From Bacillus sp. FJAT-49736 (GTDB lineage Bacteria; Bacillota; Bacilli; Bacillales; Bacillaceae_C): DNA of 64,000 nucleotides. The position numbers were made by a program, and so were the translations under genes. The stretch covers positions 1,588-65,587 of the forward strand of contig NZ_JAGYPI010000006.1 in the NCBI RefSeq assembly GCF_018343615.1, in the 5' to 3' direction. The notes beneath the pieces were generated by a model that had not been told where the DNA came from, did not search any database, and was given only the letters and a program-made list of their open reading frames with translations. The stretch's first letter is position 1. Each line of letters begins with the position of its first letter. Shown piece after piece: positions 8,761-16,782 of this stretch.

Positions 8761-9076
8761 AATTATGGATCACCACCCATCCTTGTTCCCTCATTTCCAT
8801 CAGGAATTCAGTAATGTCCTCTTCCATCCTTTGCAAATCAGGCAAAGCTTCTTCACCCGTTGTTTCTGCCTGTAATGAATTCCTAATATGTTCTGTAATC
8901 CCTGATACCGCCAGGCTTCCATCACAAAGAGTTAGGATTGATGCGGCTGTTTCGTTCAAAACCACAACCTTTTCTGGTAACAAAAGAAGATGTTGCTCTC
9001 TCACCTTATCGAACTTTAAGCGTGCCTTTGCAGCAATTTTCGGAAAGCTGTCAGCTAAAATATGCCCCACCACCAA
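8738..9076 (-). CDS. pqqD: PQQ biosynthesis peptide chaperone PqqD
   Basis: A 112-residue protein with the PqqD fold (RiPP recognition element). The core (about 12-100) carries the family pattern ARLKFDKVREQHLLLLPE followed by LNETAASILTLCDG. PqqD binds PqqA and presents it to PqqE. The only in-frame starts upstream of the conserved core are TTG 9076 and two GTGs just after it; TTG is used, with low certainty. It follows pqqC by 38 bases and overlaps pqqE, in the order C-D-E usual for pqq operons. It is a separate gene, not fused to PqqC as in some species. Confidence 0.92.
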   Translation of the reverse strand: MVVGHILADSFPKIAAKARLKFDKVREQHLLLLPEKVVVLNETAASILTLCDGSLAVSGITEHIRNSLQAETTGEEALPDLQRMEEDITEFLMEMREQGWVVIHNYDTNKTK

Positions 9077-9114
9077 TCCACTTTTTTCTTGGGCGCACCG
9101 ACCATAATGATGAC

Positions 9115-9843
9115 TTAAGGAAAGGCTCTTTCAATGGCATCCAACTGCACCCACAACACATCACATTTAAAACGTAATGCTTCTACAGCCTTCTGTTGAT
9201 CCTCCAGTGTTTGACAATAAGACAGCACAAGCTTAAGAGCTACATCTGAATCATGGGGAGCTTGAGTGAGGCGATTTTGGAAATATTCCAATCCTGCACT
9301 GTTAATCCAAGGGTAAAGCTTCTCTATTACCTTCATTCTCTTAAAAATAAGATTAGGTGAGAACAATTCTGTTAACGAAGAGGCAACTGCTTCGATCCAC
9401 GGTTTTGTCCGTGCAAAATTCACATAAGCATCTACCGCAAATCGAACACCTGGAACCACATGATCTTCTCTTACAATTTCTTCCCTAGTTAACCCAACAG
9501 CTTCACCGAGCTTGAGCCACGCCTCAATTCCGCCATCTTCTTCAGTGGTACCATCATGATCCATTATCCTTCCAATCCATTCGCGTCTTAGATCTCTCGA
9601 AGGCAGGTTCGACAAGATAGCAGCATCCTTAATAGGTACCGATTTCTGATAGTAATAGCGGTTTGCTACCCATCCCTGAATTTGTTCCTTACTTAATTTT
9701 CCCTCGTGCATCCGTACATGAAAAGGATGTTTGTCATGATAAAAGGAACGCCCAACATCCTTTAATCGTTCTGTAAATTCATCTGACGTCCAAACCTGCT
9801 TTGTATTACTTTCCTGGCTAACGGAAATACCTTGTTCCAGCAT
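9115..9843 (-). CDS. pqqC: pyrroloquinoline-quinone synthase PqqC
   Basis: A 242-residue helical oxidase of the PqqC/TenA-like fold. It catalyses the last step of PQQ formation, ring closure and an eight-electron oxidation of the bicyclic intermediate, without metal. Family-typical segments are visible: [29 protein letters not shown] and the RIMDHDG stretch with its conserved Asp-His. The ATG at 9843 has GGAGGT six bases upstream. It starts two bases after the pqqB stop, so the two are likely translationally coupled. Length is normal. Confidence 0.95.
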   Translation of the reverse strand: MLEQGISVSQESNTKQVWTSDEFTERLKDVGRSFYHDKHPFHVRMHEGKLSKEQIQGWVANRYYYQKSVPIKDAAILSNLPSRDLRREWIGRIMDHDGTTEEDGGIEAWLKLGEAVGLTREEIVREDHVVPGVRFAVDAYVNFARTKPWIEAVASSLTELFSPNLIFKRMKVIEKLYPWINSAGLEYFQNRLTQAPHDSDVALKLVLSYCQTLEDQQKAVEALRFKCDVLWVQLDAIERAFP

Positions 9844-9845
9844 GA

Positions 9846-10769
9846 TTACACCTCCAATTCCATACCGTCATAGGCAATCTCAATGCCAAGCTGTTCTAAT
9901 CTCTTCCTCTCCATTGAATGTTTCAGAAGAATAGGGTTGCTATTATTAATGTGTATCAAAATTTTCCGTCGAGCCGGATAACCTGCTATCATTTCCGCAA
10001 TCCCTGCTTCTCCGCTAATTGGAAGATGCCCCATACTCCGTGCATTTCGTACGGCGGCACCCATCTCAACCAATTCATCTTCCGACCAGAAGGTTCCATC
10101 TACTATCAAGATATCAGCTCTCTGAAAACAAGCCTCTATACTAGGGGTCATTCTTTCTAATGTTGGAAAATATGCAAGGGATTTTCCAGTTTTTATATTA
10201 CGAAAAACTAATCCAATCTCCCAAATTCCTTCATCTACATTATTCGATTTACTATATAACGGCGGTTTTCTTGAAACCGGTACAGTTTCAAGGATAACAG
10301 ACTCTTCTTCTCCTTCTCCTAAAGGTCCCACTTGTACCTCGGAATTTGGAGAGAGAGGCTGCCATTCCCATGAGCAATAGCTTGCGAGCATTGGGAACAC
10401 AGGAAAGTCAGAATGCAAACAATTTCGCACTCTCTCTGTTCCATAGATGGTCAGATTTGAACCCTCTCGAAGTTGCAATAACCCTATCGTATGATCGAGC
10501 TCAGCATCTGTTAAAATAACACCTGCAATTGGAGTCTCCCTTATACCAGGGCCTGCATGCAAAGCTGAAAAAGATTCGATTTGATTATGGACATCCGGTC
10601 CAGCATTAACTAGGTACCAATCCTTGTTATTTACACTGATAGCAAGTGATGATTGTGATGATGGGTAGACTCCAGCTTTTCCCTCACGTACACTTCTACA
10701 ATTGGAACACGCGCAATTCCACTGTGGAAAGCCTCCTCCTGCAGCAGCTCCTAATACTCTAATTCGAAT
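9846..10769 (-). CDS. pqqB: PQQ biosynthesis protein PqqB (probable ATT start)
   Basis: A 307-residue metallo-beta-lactamase-fold protein; PqqB acts on the excised Glu-Tyr intermediate as an iron-dependent tyrosine hydroxylase. The conserved N-terminus [19 protein letters not shown], with the Cys19-x-Cys21-x2-Cys24 cluster, is encoded in frame upstream of the first canonical start (TTG 10562). An in-frame TGA lies three codons before it. No ATG, GTG or TTG exists between, so ATT at 10769 is the likely start, giving [13 protein letters not shown] (10780-10785) lies ten bases upstream. The gene overlaps the previous stop by 11 bases. The [12 protein letters not shown] motif is also present. Confidence 0.88.
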   Translation of the reverse strand: MRIRVLGAAAGGGFPQWNCACSNCRSVREGKAGVYPSSQSSLAISVNNKDWYLVNAGPDVHNQIESFSALHAGPGIRETPIAGVILTDAELDHTIGLLQLREGSNLTIYGTERVRNCLHSDFPVFPMLASYCSWEWQPLSPNSEVQVGPLGEGEEESVILETVPVSRKPPLYSKSNNVDEGIWEIGLVFRNIKTGKSLAYFPTLERMTPSIEACFQRADILIVDGTFWSEDELVEMGAAVRNARSMGHLPISGEAGIAEMIAGYPARRKILIHINNSNPILLKHSMERKRLEQLGIEIAYDGMELEV

Positions 10770-10998
10770 TTGGTTTCAGTCCTTTCGACGTTGATTCTAC
10801 ACCCACATTTTTCCCTGATTCCCGCTTTCCAAGGACCCTCCCAACTTGCCACCCAATCACCATATTGGTAATAGCCATCAAGGAATATAATAAATAGTCA
10901 CCAATTGGCTCAGGAGTTAGAAGATCGACAGTCAGCCACACTCCTACGGAAGCAATTCCGATAATCGCGCCTATTAATGATTTAACGTAACGAGTCAT
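10759..10998 (-). CDS. small membrane protein inside the pqq operon
   Basis: A 79-residue protein with two likely transmembrane segments (about residues 7-24 and 34-51) and a polar, basic tail. I do not recognise the family. The ATG at 10998 is preceded by AGAGGTGG; an upstream in-frame start at 11043 would add 15 residues. It lies between pqqA and pqqB, a place where standard pqq operons have no gene. Its stop TAG overlaps the pqqB start region by 11 bases. It could help anchor, process or export PQQ or PqqA, but nothing in the sequence shows this. Confidence 0.72.
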   Translation of the reverse strand: MTRYVKSLIGAIIGIASVGVWLTVDLLTPEPIGDYLLYSLMAITNMVIGWQVGRVLGKRESGKNVGVESTSKGLKPNSN

Positions 10999-11055
10999 TC
11001 TATCTGCACCACCTCTTGAATTTGATAAATCCATTAAATGCATGCTGCATCCTAA

Positions 11056-11130
11056 CTACTTGCCGATATAGGCATACATTGTCACTTCAGAAGATGTATT
11101 AATCACTTTATATTCAGGCTTCTTCCACAT
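11056..11130 (-). CDS. pqqA: PQQ precursor peptide PqqA (24 aa)
   Basis: The 24-residue peptide begins MWKKPEYK and contains E15-V-T-M-Y19, the conserved E-x3-Y pair whose side chains become PQQ. The MWKKP start is also typical of PqqA. GGTGGTGA lies five bases before the ATG. It is first in the operon, 57 bases ahead of the small membrane protein. A five-codon reading frame (MKGGD) ends just before the pqqA ATG. The length matches the family's 22-29 residues. The residues that would be excised and oxidised are intact, so a functional precursor is likely. Confidence 0.92.
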   Translation of the reverse strand: MWKKPEYKVINTSSEVTMYAYIGK

Positions 11131-11269
11131 GTTAGTCACCACCTTTCATGACACCAGCAAATAATAAATTCTCCCTCACAAAATTATCTTATGTCGTTAG
11201 ATTCCTCGAAATAACTAGAATTTTGACTGGAGGTTGTCCGAAAGTGTACGGTTTTTGCAATTTATAACA

Positions 11270-11300
11270 AAAAAGGACAAGGATATAAGCTATCCTTGTC
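11270..11300 (-). terminator. terminator downstream of dehydrogenase 1
   Basis: GACAAGGATA (11276-11285), the loop TAAGC, then TATCCTTGTC (11291-11300). On the minus strand a CTTTTTTG run follows the stem, as expected for an intrinsic terminator. It separates the dehydrogenase from the pqq operon, so the operon should have its own promoter in 11131-11270, though I see no clear one. Confidence 0.85.
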
Positions 11301-11361
11301 ACTCCATGGTACCCGGCACCATATATTATGTTTTTGACTTTATGTCATGTCTTTGATTGGA

Positions 11362-13338
11362 TTATTTTTTTTGCGATAACCATCGTGCAAGTGTTTTTGC
11401 ATCGTCACCTTGAACAAGACCAGCAGGCATACGGCCTTTTCCATTTATTATCTGATTTAAAATATCTTGTTCAGACATTCTGCTACCTACATGCGTTAAA
11501 TCAGGGCCAACGCCACCCCCTAGATTTTGTCCGTGACACGAAGCACAGCTCTTTTTAAAGATTGCTGGAGCGGCAGTATTACCAGGCTGCTTCTTGGCTT
11601 TTTCCTTATTACCGCTGCTACCATCATTGGCATTATCATTTTTACCTGAACCTTCTGGACTTTGTTCCGGAGTAGTGGATTTATTGCCACCAAGTCCATA
11701 GGTGACTACCTTCGTACCAGTAACAAAAGTAACATATTGTTTACCATTGTCCATATAGATGGCCGGTGCCATCATGACCTGTTTTCCACCTGTATTTGCG
11801 TTCCATAATTTCTTTCCCGTTTTGATGTCCATTGCGCTGACGGTTCCATCTAACTCTCCATAAAAGGCAAGTCCTGTTGCGGTGCTTGTGAAGCCTCCAC
11901 GTTGCGGTTGCTTCGTTTTTATTTGATAAGCTTGCTTTCCAGTATTTAGATCAATTGCGGTGATTGTTCCGGATGACTCGGTACCCTTAGGAGAAGGTAA
12001 TACCTCTGTTCCTGGGAATAAACCATTTTTTCGTTCCACTTCTTTTTCATCTTTTGCTGCAATACCTAAAGTTGGCATGTTAATACCAGGAATCAGCACA
12101 TAGTTCGTTCCAGGATCATATGTTTCCGTGGCGTAATTCTGACCACCTTCCACTCCTGGCCATTGGAGAACAGCTTTGTTCTTATCTGTGGTTAGTGGTG
12201 TATGCTTAATTTTGACGAATGGTACACCATCATAAATAGTATCGCCTGTTTTCGCATCCCAAGCATACCATTTTCCATTCTTGCCTCCATGAACGACAAC
12301 CTTTTGTTTGTTTCCCTTCACAGTCGCATTGAGAACCATTGGAGTGGCTGCTGCATCGTAATCCCATTGATCTTCTTCCATTTCTGAATTTGCCCAAATC
12401 AATTTACCAGTTTTACTATCAAGAGCAACAACCGAATCGGTGTAAGGATTTTTTCCCGGACGAATTTTTATAAAGTAATCTGGAGCTGGATTTCCTACCC
12501 CAAAGTACATCATATCCGTATCAGGATCAAATGCCATCGGGTTCCATACTGCTCCACCACCCGTATATTTTCCTTTCACCCAATCTTTACCTTTCTCAGG
12601 GACGGTCCAGAATGGTTGATCCCAAACAGGAGAAAGATCACTTGCTTTAAAAGCCATTACGAAGCCACGGATTCCATTATCACCGCCGCTGCTTCCAACA
12701 TAAATATTTCCTTTATAGTACATAGGAGCCGATGTCTCATAATACCTATTTTCAAGGGTGACTCCTTCCATCCCCTTCGTATCCCATAAATTAATTAATT
12801 TATCTAATTTTCCAGTTTTCGCATCCAGTTTAGCTAAACGATTATCAGCAATAAGTACAAATACCTTACCCTCTGCAACGGCGACGCCACGGCTTGCCAC
12901 TACCTCTAGAAGGCTTAAATCAGCTTTATCAAGATGACTCTGAACTTCTTTCGGCGGCTTCCATTCCCAAATTTTCTTTCCATTAGAAGCATCCATTGCA
13001 AACACTCTGTTTAAGGAAGTTGTTACATACATTACCCCATCTACAACAACTGGATAATCCTCTGAGGCATTAGGAGCTGTTTTATCCCAACCTGCTAAAT
13101 CCTGTTGCCAAACAACACCTAACTTCTTTACATTGTCTTTTGTAATCTTGTCATAGGGAACATGCCTTGTTTGCTGCAGGTCATATCCCCAATTTGGAAA
13201 ACCTGTTTCCTTAGTAACTTCGGCCGTTTGATTACCAGCATTTTTATTTTTCTTATTATTTCCTTGTTTTGTAGAACAGCCAATCATTAAAACAGCCGCA
13301 AGCATTACTATACTAGTCACTTTTACAAAACGCCTCAA
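11362..13338 (-). CDS. PQQ-dependent quinohemoprotein dehydrogenase, lipoprotein (paralog 1)
   Basis: A 658-residue lipoprotein. The TTG start at 13338 has AGGAGG seven bases upstream and gives a proper signal with lipobox M-I-G-C (Cys21); upstream frame extension was rejected. A PQQ eight-bladed propeller (about 45-560) follows, with repeated A-x-D-x-x-T-G-K blade motifs and W325-D326-Y327-D328 at the active site. The C-terminal cytochrome c domain has C598-A-S-C-H602 and the Met ligand in GRMPAG (about 637). It likely oxidises an alcohol or sugar outside the membrane and passes electrons to its heme. The vicinal cysteine pair of classical quinoprotein alcohol dehydrogenases is absent. Substrate unknown. 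Confidence 0.92.
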   Translation of the reverse strand: MRRFVKVTSIVMLAAVLMIGCSTKQGNNKKNKNAGNQTAEVTKETGFPNWGYDLQQTRHVPYDKITKDNVKKLGVVWQQDLAGWDKTAPNASEDYPVVVDGVMYVTTSLNRVFAMDASNGKKIWEWKPPKEVQSHLDKADLSLLEVVASRGVAVAEGKVFVLIADNRLAKLDAKTGKLDKLINLWDTKGMEGVTLENRYYETSAPMYYKGNIYVGSSGGDNGIRGFVMAFKASDLSPVWDQPFWTVPEKGKDWVKGKYTGGGAVWNPMAFDPDTDMMYFGVGNPAPDYFIKIRPGKNPYTDSVVALDSKTGKLIWANSEMEEDQWDYDAAATPMVLNATVKGNKQKVVVHGGKNGKWYAWDAKTGDTIYDGVPFVKIKHTPLTTDKNKAVLQWPGVEGGQNYATETYDPGTNYVLIPGINMPTLGIAAKDEKEVERKNGLFPGTEVLPSPKGTESSGTITAIDLNTGKQAYQIKTKQPQRGGFTSTATGLAFYGELDGTVSAMDIKTGKKLWNANTGGKQVMMAPAIYMDNGKQYVTFVTGTKVVTYGLGGNKSTTPEQSPEGSGKNDNANDGSSGNKEKAKKQPGNTAAPAIFKKSCASCHGQNLGGGVGPDLTHVGSRMSEQDILNQIINGKGRMPAGLVQGDDAKTLARWLSQKK

Positions 13339-13679
13339 AAAAAGTCCTCCTATTCTATATAGTTTAGAGTGGTCAAATCCAGTAAATTTGGAAGACATTA
13401 TTTTATCAGACCTTCCTCTTTTTCTATATTGAGTTAAACAGACCTTAATTATGCAAAAGAAAAAACAAATAAGATAATTTTTAAAGGCATAAAACTTGGT
13501 CATTTTTATATAAAAATCATGATCAAAATACTCCAGAAGAATATTTCCTAAAAATGGAGACAATCTATAATCGTAGGTAGGCATAAGGGTTTGACATTTA
13601 CATATCTGAAACAAGCAAGGACTCTTTTGTCAGCCTTTATGCAAACAAATAATAACCAATAATAGGATGGTGGTTTTAA
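13339..13679. other. divergent intergenic region, dehydrogenase 1 / secreted protein 1
   Basis: A 341-base AT-rich region between divergent genes. It must hold both promoters. The only reasonable box pair I see is for the plus-strand gene and is listed separately. No RNA gene, repeat or clear operator was seen. Confidence 0.5.
13627..13655 (+). promoter_or_regulatory. possible sigma-A promoter of secreted protein 1
   Basis: TTGTCA (13627-13632), a 17-base spacer and TAATAA (13650-13655), 25 bases before the ATG. The -10 box is imperfect, so the call is tentative. Confidence 0.4.
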
Positions 13680-14135
13680 ATGAAGATTTTCTCAAAGGGA
13701 AAGAATTGTTTTGGAGTTTTTGTTTTATCCGTTTGCTTACTTTTTGGTTTGTCATTGGCTTCTTCCCAACATTTGAGGGCAGAATCAGTTCTTGGATCGA
13801 CGGAAGATAAGGGCATCACCCTTACACTTGATAACTATGAAATACAAAACTATGGTCAAGAAATGATAGTTAACTACACTATTCATGCTGCATCAGAAAC
13901 TCTGTTAAATGAGGATGGGATGGCACCGATAAAAGATTTAGATTTTTCGATTGGAAATAGAGTAGTCCAAGGAAAAGACACTTGGCATAAGAAAATTGGA
14001 AACCGAAAATACCAAGGTGCGATAAAGGTAGACTTACCGCAATATAGACCGGCCACCTCAAATGTGATTTTTAATACTGATTCTATCTCTAACCAAAAGG
14101 GGAAATGGACCATTAACTTCCAAATACAAAAATAG
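13680..14135 (+). CDS. small secreted protein, paralog 1 (next to dehydrogenase 1)
   Basis: 151 residues with an N-terminal signal peptide (hydrophobic 11-28, cleavage probably after the L-R-A near residue 34). The mature part is about 117 residues, beta-rich in appearance, with no cysteines. I do not recognise the family. It is clearly homologous to the protein at 14278-14748; shared blocks are VLGSxEDxGI, the YTIH stretch, the YRP block and NQKGxWT near the C-terminus. It is transcribed divergently from dehydrogenase 1. AGGATGGTGG precedes the ATG. A role as partner or accessory of the quinoprotein is inferred from position only. Confidence 0.8.
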   Translation: MKIFSKGKNCFGVFVLSVCLLFGLSLASSQHLRAESVLGSTEDKGITLTLDNYEIQNYGQEMIVNYTIHAASETLLNEDGMAPIKDLDFSIGNRVVQGKDTWHKKIGNRKYQGAIKVDLPQYRPATSNVIFNTDSISNQKGKWTINFQIQK

Positions 14136-14151
14136 TTCATTGGGAACTGTT

Positions 14152-14187
14152 GAAGTCCCAGGCTTGGCCTGGGACTTCTATTTTTAT
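14152..14187 (+). terminator. terminator of secreted protein 1
   Basis: A perfect 12-base stem, GAAGTCCCAGGC (14152-14163) with GCCTGGGACTTC (14167-14178), loop TTG, then TATTTTTATATTTT. Confidence 0.9.
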
Positions 14188-14218
14188 ATTTTGATAAGCC
14201 TTATTAAAACGGGAATCC

Positions 14219-14257
14219 AAAAATTAATCCCGTACCATTTTAAAAATTGATACGGGA
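14219..14257 (-). terminator. terminator of secreted protein 2
   Basis: On the minus strand CCCGTA and TACGGG pair around a 15-20 base loop and are followed by ATTAATTTTT. It lies just after the stop of the convergent secreted-protein gene. A further CCCGT copy nearby (about 14209) could give an alternative fold. Confidence 0.65.
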
Positions 14258-14277
14258 TCCTTTAAGGTATCACTATC

Positions 14278-14748
14278 TTAGTATTTATCGCTCCTAAGGA
14301 GGAATTTAACGGTCCATTGACCCTTTTGATTCAAAATTCCATGTGTATGAATGGACATTTCAGAATTATCGGGTCTGTAATGCTGTAGTTGTACTGTTAT
14401 AGTTCCTTTATACTCGTTACTACTTACTCTTTTAAACGATTCGAATTCCTCACGAACTAACGTATGTCCAATCCAAATATACGGATTCTGGATCAAACCT
14501 TTTGCATTCGGATTAACTTGTATATTCGAATTTGAATGTATCGTATAATGCAACTGAATATTTTGACCGTGGTTTACAATGGAATAGCTATTGATTGTAA
14601 ACTGGATTCCGTTATCCTCGGATGAACCTAGGACCTGTCTTGATTGTGATTCTGCAATAATCAAAGCAGGGGAGGTAAAGCCAAAGAGCAAGCAAATGAT
14701 TAAGGACACACCAATGAATTGCACGGTATATTTCGATAGATTCCTCAT
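14278..14748 (-). CDS. small secreted protein, paralog 2 (next to dehydrogenase 2)
   Basis: 156 residues with a signal peptide (hydrophobic about 12-30, cleavage probably after I-I-A near residue 32) and a mature beta-rich domain without cysteines. It is paralogous to the plus-strand gene at 13680, with the blocks VLGSSEDNGI, LHYTIHS, HYRP and NQKGQWT. It is about 100 bases downstream of dehydrogenase 2 on the same strand and probably co-transcribed, with a strong hairpin between the two. The function is unknown; an extracytoplasmic partner of the quinohemoprotein is a reasonable hypothesis. Confidence 0.8.
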   Translation of the reverse strand: MRNLSKYTVQFIGVSLIICLLFGFTSPALIIAESQSRQVLGSSEDNGIQFTINSYSIVNHGQNIQLHYTIHSNSNIQVNPNAKGLIQNPYIWIGHTLVREEFESFKRVSSNEYKGTITVQLQHYRPDNSEMSIHTHGILNQKGQWTVKFLLRSDKY

Positions 14749-14794
14749 TTTCCACCATCCTTATTATTAATTTCTATAATTTGTTTTCTTTTAT

Positions 14795-14839
14795 GAAGCA
14801 ATCCGAGTCTAAATAAACAGACTCGACTTGGATCGCTTC
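14795..14839 (-). other. long intercistronic hairpin without T-run
   Basis: The outer arms GAAGCAATC (14795-14803) and GATCGCTTC (14831-14839) and the inner arms CGAGTCT (14804-14810) and AGACTCG (14819-14825) form a two-part stem. Neither strand has a following T-run. It could be a 3' mRNA stabiliser of the dehydrogenase message or a processing site, not a strong terminator. Confidence 0.6.
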
Positions 14840-14850
14840 AAGAAAACACC

Positions 14851-16782
14851 TTATTTCTTTTTGGATAGCCAATCCGCTAGTGCTTCTGCTTCTGCACCTT
14901 TAGCTAATCCTGCCGGCATGCGGTCTCCACCGTTTAAGATTTGATTCAGTATGTCATGTTTAGACATCGATTTACCTATGTGTTGAAGATTTGGAGCAGT
15001 TGCACCTTGAAGATTATCTCCATGACAAGAAACACAACTTCTTTTGTAAACCGTCATCGGGTCAATTTTAACAGTATCTGCTTGCCCTTGTAATTTTGCA
15101 TTTTTATTAATAGCTCCAGGTTTTAACTTACCCCCGAGTCCGTAAACGACTACCTTCGTACCACCAGTGATTAACGCCACATATTCCTTACCGTCCACTG
15201 TATAAATGGCTGGTGCCATTTTGATTTGTTTTCCTCCACTGTCCATGCTCCATAACACTTTATTGTTTTTAATATCGAGAGCATTCACTTTTCCGCTCAA
15301 TTCCCCGTAAAAGGCAAGTCCTGAGGCTGTACTTGTGAATCCACCATACATCGGATCGTCCGTTTTCCTTTGATATGCCTTTTTCCCCGTATTCATATCA
15401 ATTGCTGTAATGGTACCAGAAGGCTTAACATCTTTTGGTAAAGGCAGTATCTTCGTACCTGGGAAGGTATTATTATCTTTTGCAATCTCTTTTGCATCTT
15501 TAGCTGCTACCATTAGATTAGGGCTGTTAATACCAGGAATAAGCACATAGTTGGTGTCAGGATCATAAGTCTGTGGAGCATAGCTTTCTCCACCTGGTGT
15601 TCCTGGCCATTGTAGTTTAACCTTACTCTCATCGCTTGGTACGGAAGAATGTTGAATTTTGACAAACGGTACACCATCATAAATGGTTTTCCCCGTTTTT
15701 GCGTCCCATGCATACCACTTTCCATTCTTACCGCCTTCCACCACAACCTTTTGTTTTTTCCCGCCGACCTTTGCATTGAGAATCATCGGTGTCGCGGCAG
15801 CGTCATAATCCCAAACATCATGATCGACTTGAGATGATGCCCACTTAAATTTCCCTGTTTTACTATCCAAAGCAACGATAGAATCAGTGTAAGGATTTTT
15901 TCCTTTTCTATCTGCATCGTAAAAGTCAGGAGCTGGGTTCCCTACTGCAAAATACATCATATCTGTATCTGGATCAAAGGACATCGGCGTCCATACGGAA
16001 CCTCCGCCCGTATATTTCCCCTTCGCCCAACCCTTTCCTCTTTCAGGAACGGTCCAAAACGGCTCTTTCCATAGCGGTTCCAGGGTATCAGCTTTAAACG
16101 CCCAAACGAAACCTCGTGTACCATTATCGCCACCGCTGCTTCCAACGTAAATGTTGCCATCATAATACATTGGGGCCGAAGATTCATAGTATCTGTTTTC
16201 TAACTTGATAGTAGGCTCATGATCCCAAAAGTTTACCATTTTTATCAGTTTTCCGGTTTTCGCATCAAGTTTGGCAAGTCGATTGTCTATCATCAAGACA
16301 AATACATTGCCATTGGCTACAGCTACGCCTCTACTTGCCACATTGGATTGCCATGGCAAACTATTAAGATGGTCAAGTACCTCCTTAGGAGGTGTCCATG
16401 CCCAAAGCTTCTTTCCGCTAGCACCGTCAATGGCAAATACATGATTTTTGGCACTAGTCACATACATCACCCCATCATGCACGACTGGGAAATCCTCTTG
16501 TAAGTTAGGAACATCTTTATTCCAATCCAAGATATCTTGTTGCCAGGCAATCCCCATTTTTTTCACATTATCTTTTGTAATTTCTTTATAGGGCACATGT
16601 CGGGTATGCTGAAGGTCATAGCCCCAATTTGGGAAACCTGTCTCCTCTACCTGATTTGCCTGATTGGATTTCTTCGTTTCGTTTCCCTTATTTGCATTGT
16701 TTTGGTTATTCTTCGTTTGACAGCCAACCATGACTATACCGGCAAGCAAGACTAAACCTGTTGACTTAAAAAAACGCCTCAC
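14851..16782 (-). CDS. PQQ-dependent quinohemoprotein dehydrogenase, lipoprotein (paralog 2)
   Basis: A 643-residue paralog of the protein at 11362-13338, collinear over nearly its full length. The GTG start at 16782 has AAGGAGG eight bases upstream. The lipobox is M-V-G-C (Cys21). The PQQ propeller (about 45-545) carries W324-D325-Y326-D327 and several A-x-D-x-x-T-G-K blade repeats. The cytochrome c domain has C583-V-S-C-H587 and the Met in DRMPAG (about 622). No cysteine exists besides the lipobox and heme pairs. It is expected on the outer face of the membrane. The acidic WDYD pattern is shared with paralog 1. Substrate unknown; alcohol or sugar oxidation is inferred from the family. Confidence 0.92.
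   Translation of the reverse strand: MRRFFKSTGLVLLAGIVMVGCQTKNNQNNANKGNETKKSNQANQVEETGFPNWGYDLQHTRHVPYKEITKDNVKKMGIAWQQDILDWNKDVPNLQEDFPVVHDGVMYVTSAKNHVFAIDGASGKKLWAWTPPKEVLDHLNSLPWQSNVASRGVAVANGNVFVLMIDNRLAKLDAKTGKLIKMVNFWDHEPTIKLENRYYESSAPMYYDGNIYVGSSGGDNGTRGFVWAFKADTLEPLWKEPFWTVPERGKGWAKGKYTGGGSVWTPMSFDPDTDMMYFAVGNPAPDFYDADRKGKNPYTDSIVALDSKTGKFKWASSQVDHDVWDYDAAATPMILNAKVGGKKQKVVVEGGKNGKWYAWDAKTGKTIYDGVPFVKIQHSSVPSDESKVKLQWPGTPGGESYAPQTYDPDTNYVLIPGINSPNLMVAAKDAKEIAKDNNTFPGTKILPLPKDVKPSGTITAIDMNTGKKAYQRKTDDPMYGGFTSTASGLAFYGELSGKVNALDIKNNKVLWSMDSGGKQIKMAPAIYTVDGKEYVALITGGTKVVVYGLGGKLKPGAINKNAKLQGQADTVKIDPMTVYKRSCVSCHGDNLQGATAPNLQHIGKSMSKHDILNQILNGGDRMPAGLAKGAEAEALADWLSKKK

Noticed and set aside
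9846-10562. pqqB as a 238-residue protein starting at TTG 10562
   Set aside because: This drops the conserved N-terminal third with PQWNC and the Cys cluster; the upstream frame is open and encodes it.
11300-11325. GGTACC/GGCACC hairpin after dehydrogenase 1 as a mobile repeat
   Set aside because: It is too short and only loosely like the TGGTGCC stem at 7574; more likely an extension of the terminator.
11362-13614. Long N-terminal extension of dehydrogenase 1
   Set aside because: The extension is AT-rich and not conserved; a TTG with AGGAGG and a correct lipobox lies downstream.
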